Positions 1-7,428 of a stretch of DNA of 64,000 nucleotides are shown piece by piece (positions within the stretch are counted from its first letter, which is position 1; every line of letters starts with the position of its first letter). The position numbers and the translations under genes were made by a program. The stretch covers positions 62,001 to 126,000 of the forward strand of contig NZ_JAKJRU010000004.1 in assembly GCF_021726475.1 (NCBI RefSeq). The letters are read 5' to 3'. This stretch comes from Pseudomonas oligotrophica (GTDB lineage Bacteria; Pseudomonadota; Gammaproteobacteria; Pseudomonadales; Pseudomonadaceae). The notes below the pieces were generated by a model that saw nothing but the letters and a program-made list of their open reading frames with translations, was not told the origin of the DNA and did not search any database.

Positions 1-300
1 GGCTCGGTGGCGATGTTCGCCGCCGGCGTGGTCGCCGCGGCCGTCGGCCACGGCATGTGCCTGCTGGCCGGTATCAGCATGGTCAACCGCATCGCCAGGC
101 CGGCCGAGCGCTCGGGGCTGATCTCCACCTACCTGGTCAGCGGTTATGTCGGCAGCATCGCACCGCTGCTGGGCGCCGGCTGGCTGGCCGATCACTACGG
201 CCTGCAGACGGCCATTACCGCGCTGGGCCTCGGCGTCGTCGCCCTCGCATCCCCGGCCGCGGTGGCGTTCTTCCGCCACCCGCGCATGCGTGAAAGCTAG
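1..300 (+). CDS. MFS transporter, C-terminal fragment
   Basis: This is the 3' end of a membrane transporter gene cut by the window edge; the frame is open from base 1 and stops at 298-300. The visible residues form two hydrophobic helices separated by a short polar loop (RPAERSG), then a Gly-rich helix (GSIAPLLGAGWLADHYG) and a last helix ending in a basic tail, the usual layout of the final helices of a 12-helix major facilitator. Nothing here identifies the substrate. The assignment rests on hydropathy and the Gly/Asp-rich loop, so another polytopic carrier is possible. Confidence 0.6.
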   Translation, partial: GSVAMFAAGVVAAAVGHGMCLLAGISMVNRIARPAERSGLISTYLVSGYVGSIAPLLGAGWLADHYGLQTAITALGLGVVALASPAAVAFFRHPRMRES

Positions 301-386
301 CCCCCGGATCGACGGTCGCGCACCATCGCGCCCCGCCAGCTTCTAACGGAGACGACGGGCCACTGGCGGCCCCGCGGGAGCGAACC

Positions 387-587
387 ATGAACCAGGAAAT
401 CCCTTGGCAGCATGCCGGTGGTGCTGTATGCGCCTTGCCCGGCGATACCGATGAGCGACAGACCGAGACCCCCGAGGCCGAGCCCGACGGCGAGCAGGAG
501 CTCACCGACGAGGACATCGACCTGTTTGAGGATGATCCGGAGATCCCCAGCGGCCTGAATGCTCCACTGCGGCTCACACCGCGCTGA
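387..587 (+). CDS. Small acidic hypothetical protein
   Basis: A 66-residue frame starts at an ATG preceded by GGGAGCG. The product is strongly acidic in its second half (a run of Glu, Asp and Pro at about residues 28-55) and has no membrane segment or recognisable domain. It runs convergent to the RES toxin gene, and their 3' ends overlap by 14 bases. A small standalone protein is plausible from the start signal and composition, but the same DNA is open in other frames, so this could be a chance frame. Confidence 0.4.
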   Translation: MNQEIPWQHAGGAVCALPGDTDERQTETPEAEPDGEQELTDEDIDLFEDDPEIPSGLNAPLRLTPR

Positions 588-1266
588 TGGCGCTGACGCT
601 GGAGATACGGCCGTTCCAGATCATCTCGAAATGCACCGTCTGGATGATGGAGCGGACAGGGCGCGGCGTCATCAGGGCCCAGCAGTCCTGCCCCGGGTCG
701 CGCACCGAGCGGTAGCGCAGGCCCGGGTGTCCGGCCTGGCGGGCGAGCCTTCCGAGCCGTCGGGCGGCAGCGTAGTCGTCTGGATCGTGGATGGGGTCGC
801 TTGCCGGCAGGATCGTCGCATCCAGCATGCCGGCCTCGTCGAACTGGCACGCCAGGCCGCGGAAGACGAAGCGCTCGTAGTTCAGGCCGTCGATCCTCGA
901 CCAGTAGCGATCCTGATGATGGCGCACCTCGGCCAGCGCGGTTTCCAGCGTCTCGGCCAGGTAAAGCACGCCATAGCTGCCGTCGCTGAACCGCGAGCCG
1001 GCCGGGTTCACGTGGGTGAAGGGGGCCGTCGCGTAGGCACAGCCTGGAATGCCGAAGGGAATCTCGTGGCGCGCGATCAGCTCCAGCTGACCGAGCTCGT
1101 TGCGCAGGCGCGGATTGCTCAGGGCCTGCAACTGGTAGAGCGTCTCGAATTCGTCGGCGTCGGCGACGTCGTCGAACAGCGTGATGGGCGGGAACTTCGA
1201 GTTGACCAGCCGGTACGCCTGCACCTCGGCGGCGGCACGTTGCGGCAACTGCTCCGGCGTTACCAC
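574..1266 (-). CDS. RES-domain toxin (NAD+-degrading), toxin of a RES/Xre pair
   Basis: The 230-residue product matches the RES family: an early YRLVNSKFPP segment with the conserved Arg, the RFSDGSYGVLYLAE block, the ALAEV helix with the conserved Glu, and a late GLRYRSVRDPG stretch. Characterised members deplete NAD+ by phosphorolysis or hydrolysis and are neutralised by a partner of the Xre/MbcA/ParS type, which is the gene immediately upstream. The reading frame starts at GTG 1266 with a GAGG 7 bases before it and overlaps the antitoxin stop by 7 bases, so the two are probably translated together. It is slightly longer than the roughly 150-residue RES core. Confidence 0.88.
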   Translation of the reverse strand: MVTPEQLPQRAAAEVQAYRLVNSKFPPITLFDDVADADEFETLYQLQALSNPRLRNELGQLELIARHEIPFGIPGCAYATAPFTHVNPAGSRFSDGSYGVLYLAETLETALAEVRHHQDRYWSRIDGLNYERFVFRGLACQFDEAGMLDATILPASDPIHDPDDYAAARRLGRLARQAGHPGLRYRSVRDPGQDCWALMTPRPVRSIIQTVHFEMIWNGRISSVSAISAV

Positions 1267-1664
1267 TGCGCGCCTCGGAGGCTGTCGATGCGACGGAACG
1301 ATTCGTACAGCGCGATCATGTCGCCCTGGGCCATGACCTCCAGCGGCGAGCGGCCGTTGAAGAACTCATGGTGATTGGGCATCGCGGCGAATCCGTAGAC
1401 GTTGTCCGGGTTGTCGAAGAGCAACCGCAAGGCCGCGTGGATATTGAGGATCAGGCTGATGCGCTGCAACTGGTCGGAATCGAGGCTGACCGACCAGGCA
1501 CGGTTCTCAGCGCGGGCCCGGGCATGGGTGCTGCGCGAGATCCGCAGGATGTTGCAGGCCTGCTCGGTGGTGGCCCGCCACTTGTCGAGGATGTTCAACG
1601 CGGCGCGCAAGCCGGCCGCGCACTGGTCCTTGGAAAAGGCGGGTGCCTGGATCACGGCTGACAT
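1260..1664 (-). CDS. Xre/MbcA/ParS-type antitoxin
   Basis: The 134-residue protein has an N-terminal helix-turn-helix part (about residues 15-65, with a TTEQACNILRIS helix) and a C-terminal toxin-binding part typical of the DUF2384 family (NPDNVYGF followed by NGRSPLEVMAQGD). Such proteins bind the RES toxin and repress their own promoter. The ATG at 1664 is preferred; a TTG two codons upstream is also possible. It is the first gene of a two-gene operon with the toxin and lies about 180 bases from tRNA-Leu, in the opposite direction. Confidence 0.88.
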   Translation of the reverse strand: MSAVIQAPAFSKDQCAAGLRAALNILDKWRATTEQACNILRISRSTHARARAENRAWSVSLDSDQLQRISLILNIHAALRLLFDNPDNVYGFAAMPNHHEFFNGRSPLEVMAQGDMIALYESFRRIDSLRGAQW

Positions 1665-1689
1665 AAGCAATGACTCTTTGTGTCTTCAG

Positions 1690-1740
1690 ACTAAAAATAG
1701 CATTTATTGTATCTATGGGCAAAGTGGCTATTGTGTAACC
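1690..1740 (-). promoter_or_regulatory. AT-rich promoter region of the toxin-antitoxin operon
   Basis: This stretch upstream of the antitoxin is clearly less GC-rich than its surroundings and contains the inverted pair AATAGC (1696-1701) and GCTATT (1727-1732). It is a plausible promoter and autoregulatory operator for the Xre-type antitoxin. The assignment is by position and composition only. Confidence 0.35.
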
Positions 1741-1844
1741 GCTTGGCAAGGCCCCGGTGGCACAAACCCCGTGATGCCCGGCTCCTGCGGTTGCGCCAGG
1801 TGGGGCGGCTGGTTATAGTCCTGCGCCCACCAAGCATCCCCCCT

Positions 1845-1931
1845 GCCCGGATGGCGAAACTGGTATACGCAAGGGACTTAAAATCCCTCATCCGAAAGGA
1901 TATGCGGGTTCGACCCCCGCTCCGGGCACCA
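1845..1931 (+). tRNA. tRNA-Leu (anticodon UAA)
   Basis: An 87-base cloverleaf is visible: acceptor arms GCCCGGA and TCCGGGC followed by encoded ACCA, a D-arm region, an anticodon stem AGGGA/TCCCT around loop CTTAAAA (anticodon TAA at 1879-1881), a long variable arm typical of leucine tRNAs, and a T-arm GCGGG-TTCGACC-CCCGC. CCA is encoded. No integrase or direct repeat of the 3' end was seen nearby, although tRNA-Leu genes are frequent integration sites. Confidence 0.96.
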
Positions 1932-2136
1932 ATCGCTAAGCGACTGCTGGGCTTCAGTTAGCCCCCAGGTTCGAACGGCCACCTCTGGCCCCTTTCCGAT
2001 GCGATCTGCCCAGGCCCTGCGGGCCCGCGCCAATCAGGCGGTCTTGCCTGCGCATGGCCTATTCGTTATTTCCGTATTGTCCCATCGGCCTCCAGTCGGC
2101 GCGCCGGGAGTCGGCCTGTACGCGGCGAGGGGGCTG

Positions 2137-2163
2137 GGTTATACACTGGCGAAAAAAATAACC
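2137..2163. promoter_or_regulatory. Inverted repeat, likely operator of the LysR gene
   Basis: A perfect 6-base inverted repeat, GGTTAT at 2137-2142 and ATAACC at 2158-2163, is separated by 15 bases and lies just before the LysR-family start. LysR regulators usually bind such dyads at their own promoter. Inferred from position and symmetry. Confidence 0.45.
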
Positions 2164-2180
2164 AGAGCCTGGCCTTGCGT

Positions 2181-3107
2181 ATGAAAATCCAACCCCTGCC
2201 GCCGCTGAACAGTCTTGTCGCGTTCGAGGCTGCCGCGCGAAATCTCAGTTTCACCCTCGCTGCCAAGGAACTTAACGTCACCCAGGGTGCCGTCAGCCGG
2301 CAGATCCGATTGCTGGAGGATTACCTAGGCAAGAGCCTGTTCGAGCGTACCACCCGGGAAATCCATCTCACGGCGACAGGCAACCAGTACTACGCGACGG
2401 TCAAGGATTCGTTGCTGCAACTGGCCCAGGCCACCGGCGAGATCCGTCACTGGCACGGTGCCCAGCAGGTGACGGTGGTGACCAGCACGGCGATGGCCTC
2501 GCTCTGGCTGTTGCCGCGGGTGGCCGAGTTCCAGCGCGAGAACGAAGAGATCGACCTGCGCATCATCGCCTACGACCACGTCCGCGATTTCTCCCGACTC
2601 GATTGCGACCTGGCCCTGTACTACTGCCGCACGCCGCCCAAGGACATGCGGGCGACCCCGCTGTTCACCGAGGAAGTCTTCCCGGTGTGCAGTCCGGCCT
2701 ACCTGGCCAAGCACCCGGAGCTGCACGGGCTGCGCGACCTGGCGCAGAGCACCTGGCTGTGGCTGGAAGATCCGCAAAGCGACTGGATCGGCTGGCCGGA
2801 ATGGTTCCAGCGTCTTGGCCATAAGCCGCTGGAGCCGCGACACCGCATCAACATCAACAGCTATTCGATGCTCATCCAGTCCGCCCTGATCGGCCAGGGC
2901 GTGGCGCTGGCCTGGTCCAACCTGGTGGACAACCACCTGCAGACCGGTGCGCTGGTGCGGCCGATCGACGACTGCCTGCACACCGAGGCGCAGTTTTGCC
3001 TGCTTGAGCCGACAGGGCGCAGCAGCAACCGGCAGAGCGTCAGTCGCTTTCGCAACTGGCTGATGGGCCAAGTGGTGCCGCCCGGGGCCGTGCTGCGCGC
3101 CAGCTGA
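2181..3107 (+). CDS. LysR-family transcriptional regulator (GcvA-like)
   Basis: A 308-residue regulator with an N-terminal winged helix (residues about 8-65, with LSFTLAAKELNVTQGAVSRQ followed by LEDYLGKSLFER) and a LysR substrate-binding domain (about 90-300). The N-terminal PLNSLVAFEAAARN block is typical of the GcvA/AmpR branch. The ATG at 2181 is chosen; a TTG two codons earlier (2175) is possible and neither has a strong ribosome site. It is encoded just upstream of and in the same direction as the Rieske oxygenase operon, so it probably controls that operon. The inducer cannot be read from sequence. Confidence 0.85.
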   Translation: MKIQPLPPLNSLVAFEAAARNLSFTLAAKELNVTQGAVSRQIRLLEDYLGKSLFERTTREIHLTATGNQYYATVKDSLLQLAQATGEIRHWHGAQQVTVVTSTAMASLWLLPRVAEFQRENEEIDLRIIAYDHVRDFSRLDCDLALYYCRTPPKDMRATPLFTEEVFPVCSPAYLAKHPELHGLRDLAQSTWLWLEDPQSDWIGWPEWFQRLGHKPLEPRHRININSYSMLIQSALIGQGVALAWSNLVDNHLQTGALVRPIDDCLHTEAQFCLLEPTGRSSNRQSVSRFRNWLMGQVVPPGAVLRAS

Positions 3108-3220
3108 GCCATCCCATCCCTTGCGCGAGGCTTCTGGCGTTTTTGCATGAATCGCTGGCACAGATCGGCCAGGCCCAAGCCATGGTCGGGGCCTCTAGGG
3201 CACGCCTTGGCTGCGGTCGG

Positions 3221-3407
3221 TGAATGAGTTTTTGTCATCAATCTGCTTGGAAAAATCGTTTGTCGCGTGACAGCCCGTTTTCGAAACTGACCCTGTACCC
3301 AGCGAGGCCCGGCGCCTCGCGGAACAGCCACAAGCGTGCAGGGAATAACAACAATGACCACTTCTCAGAACATCCGCGTCCAGCAACTGGAAACCGTGCT
3401 CGGCCCC
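3221..3407 (+). repeat. Promoter/leader module, copy 1 (upstream of Rieske oxygenase)
   Basis: About 187 bases are repeated, with some divergence, at 8874-9063. Shared blocks include TTTTTGTCATCAATC, GGAAAAATCGTTTGTCG, CCTGTACCCAGCGAGGCC, AATAACAACAATG and the first codons of the oxygenase. The distance from the left edge to the ATG is 133 bases here and 134 in copy 2. This copy is intact and drives an open gene, so it is probably the parental one. It likely holds the promoter, the operator and the ribosome site. Confidence 0.85.
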
Positions 3408-4538
3408 ATCCACCAGGCCACCGGTCTGTCCAACGAGTTCTACACCCAGCAGAGCCATTTCGAAGCCGACCGTGACCAGGTCATGGGCAAGACCTGGGCC
3501 TGCGTGGGTTTTGCCAGTGATCTCACCAAGAACGGCTCGGTCAAGCCGGTCGACTTCATGGGCCTGCCGCTGTTGCTGATGCGCAACCGCGAGGGCCTGG
3601 TGCAGGTCTTCCACAACGTCTGCAGCCACCGCGGCATGAAGCTGGTGGAAGAGGCGGGCGAGGTGCAGGGCGTGATCCGCTGCCCCTATCACTCCTGGAC
3701 CTACGACCTGAACGGCGGCCTGAAGGGCACCCCGCACATCGGCGGCATCAACCAGCACAAGGACGAGCGCTTCGCCTGCGAGAAGCATGGCCTGAAGCCG
3801 CTGCGCAGCGCGATCTGGATGGACATGGTGTTCGTCAACCTGTCCGGCGATGCCCAGCCGCTGGAGGAAATGCTCGCGCCGCTGACCGATCGCTGGACGC
3901 AGTTTCTCGGCGAGGACGGCATGAGCCTGCTGCGCCGCCGTGCGCAGCACGACATGACCAGCATCGAGGTGAACTGCAACTGGAAGCTGGCGGTGGAAAA
4001 CTACTGCGAGGCGTACCACCTGCCTTGGGTGCATCCGAGCCTGAACAGCTACTCGCGCCTGGAAGACCACTACAACATCCAGTTCGGCGAGCATTTCTCG
4101 GGCCAGGGCAGCTACGCCTACAACCTCTCCGACGTGGCCGGCACCCACCTGCCGAAGTTCCCGTCGTGGCCGCAGGATCGCCTGCGCAACGCCGAATACG
4201 TGGCGTTCTTCCCCAACGTGCTGCTGGGCATCCAGGCCGACCATGCCTTCGCCATGCAGCTGGACCCGGTCTCGCCGAGCAAGACCATCGAGAACCTGCG
4301 CCTGTTCTACGTCGGCGACGAGGCATTGGGCGACGAGTACGCCGCCTGCCGCAACGCCATTCTCGAGTCGTGGAAGGTGGTGTTCGCCGAGGACGTCGCC
4401 TCCGTCGAGGGCATGCAGAAGGGCCGCAGCTCGCCTGGCTTCGCGGGCGGTGCGTTCTCCCCGGAAATGGACGTGCCGACGCATTTCTTCCACCAGTGGG
4501 CCGCGCGTCGCCTGCTCGGCGTCAACGGGCGCGGGTGA
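3354..4538 (+). CDS. Rieske non-haem iron oxygenase, quaternary-ammonium type
   Basis: A 394-residue oxygenase alpha subunit. The Rieske motif is C90-x-H92-x17-C110-x2-H113, and the mononuclear iron site is H222 and H227 with a probable Asp347. The residue linking the two centres is Glu219 in the EAYHLPWVH block, where ring-hydroxylating enzymes have Asp; as I recall, Glu here is a feature of carnitine and glycine-betaine oxygenases. Expected reaction: hydroxylation next to a charged nitrogen, giving demethylation or C-N cleavage. The ATG at 3354 is chosen over GTG 3336 because AGGGA lies just before it. It is first in an operon with an aldehyde dehydrogenase; no flavin-ferredoxin reductase is adjacent, but a rubredoxin reductase fusion lies 4.6 kb downstream. 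The substrate is unknown. Confidence 0.85.
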   Translation: MTTSQNIRVQQLETVLGPIHQATGLSNEFYTQQSHFEADRDQVMGKTWACVGFASDLTKNGSVKPVDFMGLPLLLMRNREGLVQVFHNVCSHRGMKLVEEAGEVQGVIRCPYHSWTYDLNGGLKGTPHIGGINQHKDERFACEKHGLKPLRSAIWMDMVFVNLSGDAQPLEEMLAPLTDRWTQFLGEDGMSLLRRRAQHDMTSIEVNCNWKLAVENYCEAYHLPWVHPSLNSYSRLEDHYNIQFGEHFSGQGSYAYNLSDVAGTHLPKFPSWPQDRLRNAEYVAFFPNVLLGIQADHAFAMQLDPVSPSKTIENLRLFYVGDEALGDEYAACRNAILESWKVVFAEDVASVEGMQKGRSSPGFAGGAFSPEMDVPTHFFHQWAARRLLGVNGRG

Positions 4539-4548
4539 GGGCATGGTC

Positions 4549-5994
4549 ATGTATCCGATCGCCTCTCACTGGCTCAACTACATAGACGGCGCTTGGGCCG
4601 ACAGTGCCCAGCGCCTCATCGTCAACAACCCGGGGACCGGTGCGCCGGTCGCCAGCATCGCCCAGGCGAGTGTCGAGGATGCCGAGCGTGCGCTGCTGGC
4701 CGCCCGCCGCTGCGCCGACAGCGGCGAGCTGACCCGGGTACGGCCGGCCCAGCGGGTCACCTGGCTGCTGGCCATCGCGCAGGAAATCCGCGCGGTGGCC
4801 GACGAAGGCGCCTGGGTGCTCTGCCAGGAAAATGGCAAGACGCTGAACGATGCCCGCGACGAATTCATCGAAGCCGCGCGCTACTTCGAGTACTACGCCG
4901 GCATGGCGGACAAGATCGAGGGCACCTCGATCCCGTTGGGCAACGGCTACATGGACTTCACCCTGTACGACCCGATGGGGGTGTCGGCGCAGATCGTGCC
5001 GTGGAACTTCCCGGTGTCCATCTGCGCCCGCTCGCTGGCGCCGGCCCTGGCCGCCGGCAATGCGGTGGTGATCAAGTCGCCGGAGCTGTCGCCACTGGGC
5101 CTGTGCGTGCTGGTGAACGCCATCGAGCGCGCCGGGCTGCCGAAAGGGGCGGTCAACCTGATCTGCGGCCGCGGCCGCGAGGTCGGCGCGCACCTGGCCG
5201 GCAGCAGCAAGGTCGACCAGATCGTCTTCACCGGCTCGGTTCCCACCGGCCAGGCGATCCTGGCCAATGCCGCGCAGCATGCCACGCCCAGCGTCATGGA
5301 GCTGGGCGGCAAGTCGGCGGCCATCGCCTTCGCCGATGCGGACCTCGAGCAGCTGCTGGCCAGCGTCAAGTCCGGCATCTTCTTCAACGCCGGGCAGGTC
5401 TGCTCGGCCATGTCCCGGCTGCTGGTGCAGCGCGAGATCTACGCGCAGACCGTCGAGGCGATGGTGCGCCTGGCCGAGGGGCTGAGCGTCGGCCTGGGCC
5501 AGGACAATCCGGAACTGACCCCGGTGATCAGCGCCGGCCAGCTCGGCGGCATCGAGGCGATCTGTCGCCGCGCCATCGAGGAGGGCGCCGTGGCGGCCAC
5601 TGGCGGCGAGGCGTTCAGCGACCGCGTCGGCCACTTCATGCGCCCGACGGTGTTCCGCGACGTCAGCCCCGAGATGAGCATCGCCCAGGACGAGGTGTTC
5701 GGCCCGGTACTGGCGGTGATTCCCTTCGATACCGAAGAGCAGGCCATCGCCATCGCCAACGGCACCCTGTTCGGCTTGGTCGCCGGCGTGTTCACCCAGG
5801 ACATCAACCGCGCCATGCGCTGCACGCGGCGCCTGCGGGCCGGCCAGGTGTTCGTCAACGAGTGGTACGCCGGTGGAATCGAAACCCCGTTCGGCGGCGT
5901 CGGGCTCTCCGGCTTCGGTCGCGAGAAGGGCCAGGAAGCGCTGTACAGCTACGTGCGCACCAAGAACGTGGCGATCCGCGTAGCCGGAGAGTGA
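4549..5994 (+). CDS. NAD(P)+-dependent aldehyde dehydrogenase (BetB/GbsA-like)
   Basis: A 481-residue member of the aldehyde dehydrogenase superfamily. The active-site Glu251 (MELGGKSA) and nucleophile Cys285 (NAGQVCSA) are present, as is the VPWNFPVSICARSLAPAL nucleotide-binding stretch and the FGPVLAV and PFGGVGLSGFGREKG blocks. It starts 10 bases after the oxygenase stop; ATG 4549 has GAGGG 7 bases upstream and is better spaced than ATG 4543. By context it oxidises the aldehyde released by the Rieske enzyme or by the flavin oxidase of the same island, similar to malic semialdehyde or betaine aldehyde oxidation in known pathways. The exact substrate is inferred only. Confidence 0.85.
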   Translation: MYPIASHWLNYIDGAWADSAQRLIVNNPGTGAPVASIAQASVEDAERALLAARRCADSGELTRVRPAQRVTWLLAIAQEIRAVADEGAWVLCQENGKTLNDARDEFIEAARYFEYYAGMADKIEGTSIPLGNGYMDFTLYDPMGVSAQIVPWNFPVSICARSLAPALAAGNAVVIKSPELSPLGLCVLVNAIERAGLPKGAVNLICGRGREVGAHLAGSSKVDQIVFTGSVPTGQAILANAAQHATPSVMELGGKSAAIAFADADLEQLLASVKSGIFFNAGQVCSAMSRLLVQREIYAQTVEAMVRLAEGLSVGLGQDNPELTPVISAGQLGGIEAICRRAIEEGAVAATGGEAFSDRVGHFMRPTVFRDVSPEMSIAQDEVFGPVLAVIPFDTEEQAIAIANGTLFGLVAGVFTQDINRAMRCTRRLRAGQVFVNEWYAGGIETPFGGVGLSGFGREKGQEALYSYVRTKNVAIRVAGE

Positions 5995-6112
5995 GCGACC
6001 TGTTCCAGGCGCGGTTGTCTGCGCCTGGGACCCTGGCGCGGCGTCGCTGGCGGGGCTTTGCTCGTCGGTGGCGCCTGCCTTGCACCTGATTCCCTGTCGT
6101 GGAAGCCAAGCA

Positions 6113-7360
6113 ATGTTCGATAACAAGAATAGGTATCCGGCCGCCGAGGCGGCCGCGCAACCGCTGCGCAACCCGGTCGGCGTCGAGACCCATCGGGCCG
6201 CGCGCGGCTACCGCCTGCAGCGGGTGCGCCAGCAGCTCAAGGCCGCCGATTGCGCGGCCATCCTGCTGTACGATCCGGTGAACATCCGCTACGCCACCGA
6301 TACTTCCAACATGCAGGTATGGACCCTGCACAACGAAGCCCGCTATGCCCTGGTTTTCGCCGAAGGGCCGGTGGTGCTGTTCGAATTCCACAACTGCGAG
6401 CACCTGCACGAGGGCAACGAGCTGCTCGACGAGATCCGTCCGGCGATCAACTGGAGCTATTTCGGCGCCGGCTCGCGCAGCGGCGAGAAGGCCGTGGCCT
6501 GGGCCGACGACCTGCGCGCAGTGCTACGCCGGCACGCCGGCGCCAAGGCGCGCCTGGCGGTGGACAGGGCCAACCTGGAAGGCCTTGACCTGCTGCGCGA
6601 AGGCGGGCTGACCCTGGTCGAGGGGCACAGCCTGATGGAGCAGGCGCGTCGGATCAAATCCGCCGAGGAGCTGGAGCTGATGCGCTGGACCATCGCCGTG
6701 TGCGAGCGCGGCATCCAGCGCATGCACGACGAGCTGCGCCCGGGGATGACCGAGAACCAGCTGTGGGCCTGGCTGCACTACGAGAACGTGCGCCACGGCG
6801 GCGAATGGATCGAGACCCGCCTGCTGGCGTCCGGGCCGCGCACCAACCCCTGGATGCAGGAGGCCAGCGAGCGGGTGATGCACGAAGGCGAGATTCTCTG
6901 CTTCGACACCGACCTGATCGGCCCCTACGGCTACTGCGCCGACATCTCCCGCGCCTGGACGGTCGGTCACGTTGCCCCGACTGCCGAGCAGCGCAAGCTA
7001 TATCGGCTGGCCCACGAACAGGTGCAGCACAACATGGCCCTGTTGCGTCCGGGCCTGAGTCATCGCGAGTTCACCGAGCGCTCCTGGGACATTCCGCCGG
7101 CCTACTGGCACAACCGTTATTGCTGCACGGTGCATGGCGTCGGCCTGGTCGACGAATACCCGGCCCTGGCGCACAAGGGCGCCGACTGGACCGGCAGCGG
7201 CTACGACGGGGTGTTCGAGGAGAACATGGTGCTCTGCGTGGAAAGCTACATCGGCGAACAGGGCGGCAGGGAAGGCATCAAGCTGGAACAGCAGGTACTG
7301 ATCACCCGCGATGGCTGCGAGGCCCTGTCCCGCTACCCGTGGCAGGCGGACTGGCTCTGA
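6113..7360 (+). CDS. dddP: DddP-like M24 metalloenzyme (candidate DMSP lyase)
   Basis: A 415-residue pita-bread-fold (M24) protein, with a creatinase-like N-terminal part and a metal domain. From memory of the DMSP lyase DddP of Roseovarius, all its metal ligands align at nearly constant offset: Asp265, Asp267, Asp277, His341, Glu377, Glu392. Its proposed catalytic Tyr and Asp also align, as Tyr336 and Asp347 (HGVGLVDEYP). The blocks NIRYAT, GGEWIETRLLASGPR and DISR are shared. This goes beyond ordinary prolidases. DddP cleaves dimethylsulfoniopropionate to dimethyl sulfide and acrylate. ATG 6113 has GGAAG 7 bases before it. It could instead act on a related betaine; family placement is strong, substrate is inference. 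Confidence 0.75.
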   Translation: MFDNKNRYPAAEAAAQPLRNPVGVETHRAARGYRLQRVRQQLKAADCAAILLYDPVNIRYATDTSNMQVWTLHNEARYALVFAEGPVVLFEFHNCEHLHEGNELLDEIRPAINWSYFGAGSRSGEKAVAWADDLRAVLRRHAGAKARLAVDRANLEGLDLLREGGLTLVEGHSLMEQARRIKSAEELELMRWTIAVCERGIQRMHDELRPGMTENQLWAWLHYENVRHGGEWIETRLLASGPRTNPWMQEASERVMHEGEILCFDTDLIGPYGYCADISRAWTVGHVAPTAEQRKLYRLAHEQVQHNMALLRPGLSHREFTERSWDIPPAYWHNRYCCTVHGVGLVDEYPALAHKGADWTGSGYDGVFEENMVLCVESYIGEQGGREGIKLEQQVLITRDGCEALSRYPWQADWL

Positions 7361-7428
7361 CCACCTCGTTCGTCAAGGGCCTGCCCACGCAGGTCGATGC
7401 GTAGAAACCTTTATGAGGCGAGAAACCG

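Noticed and set aside
1960-1985. GGTTCGAAC after tRNA-Leu, looked like a second T-arm or att repeat
   Set aside because: Only a few bases match and no other cloverleaf part or integrase is present.
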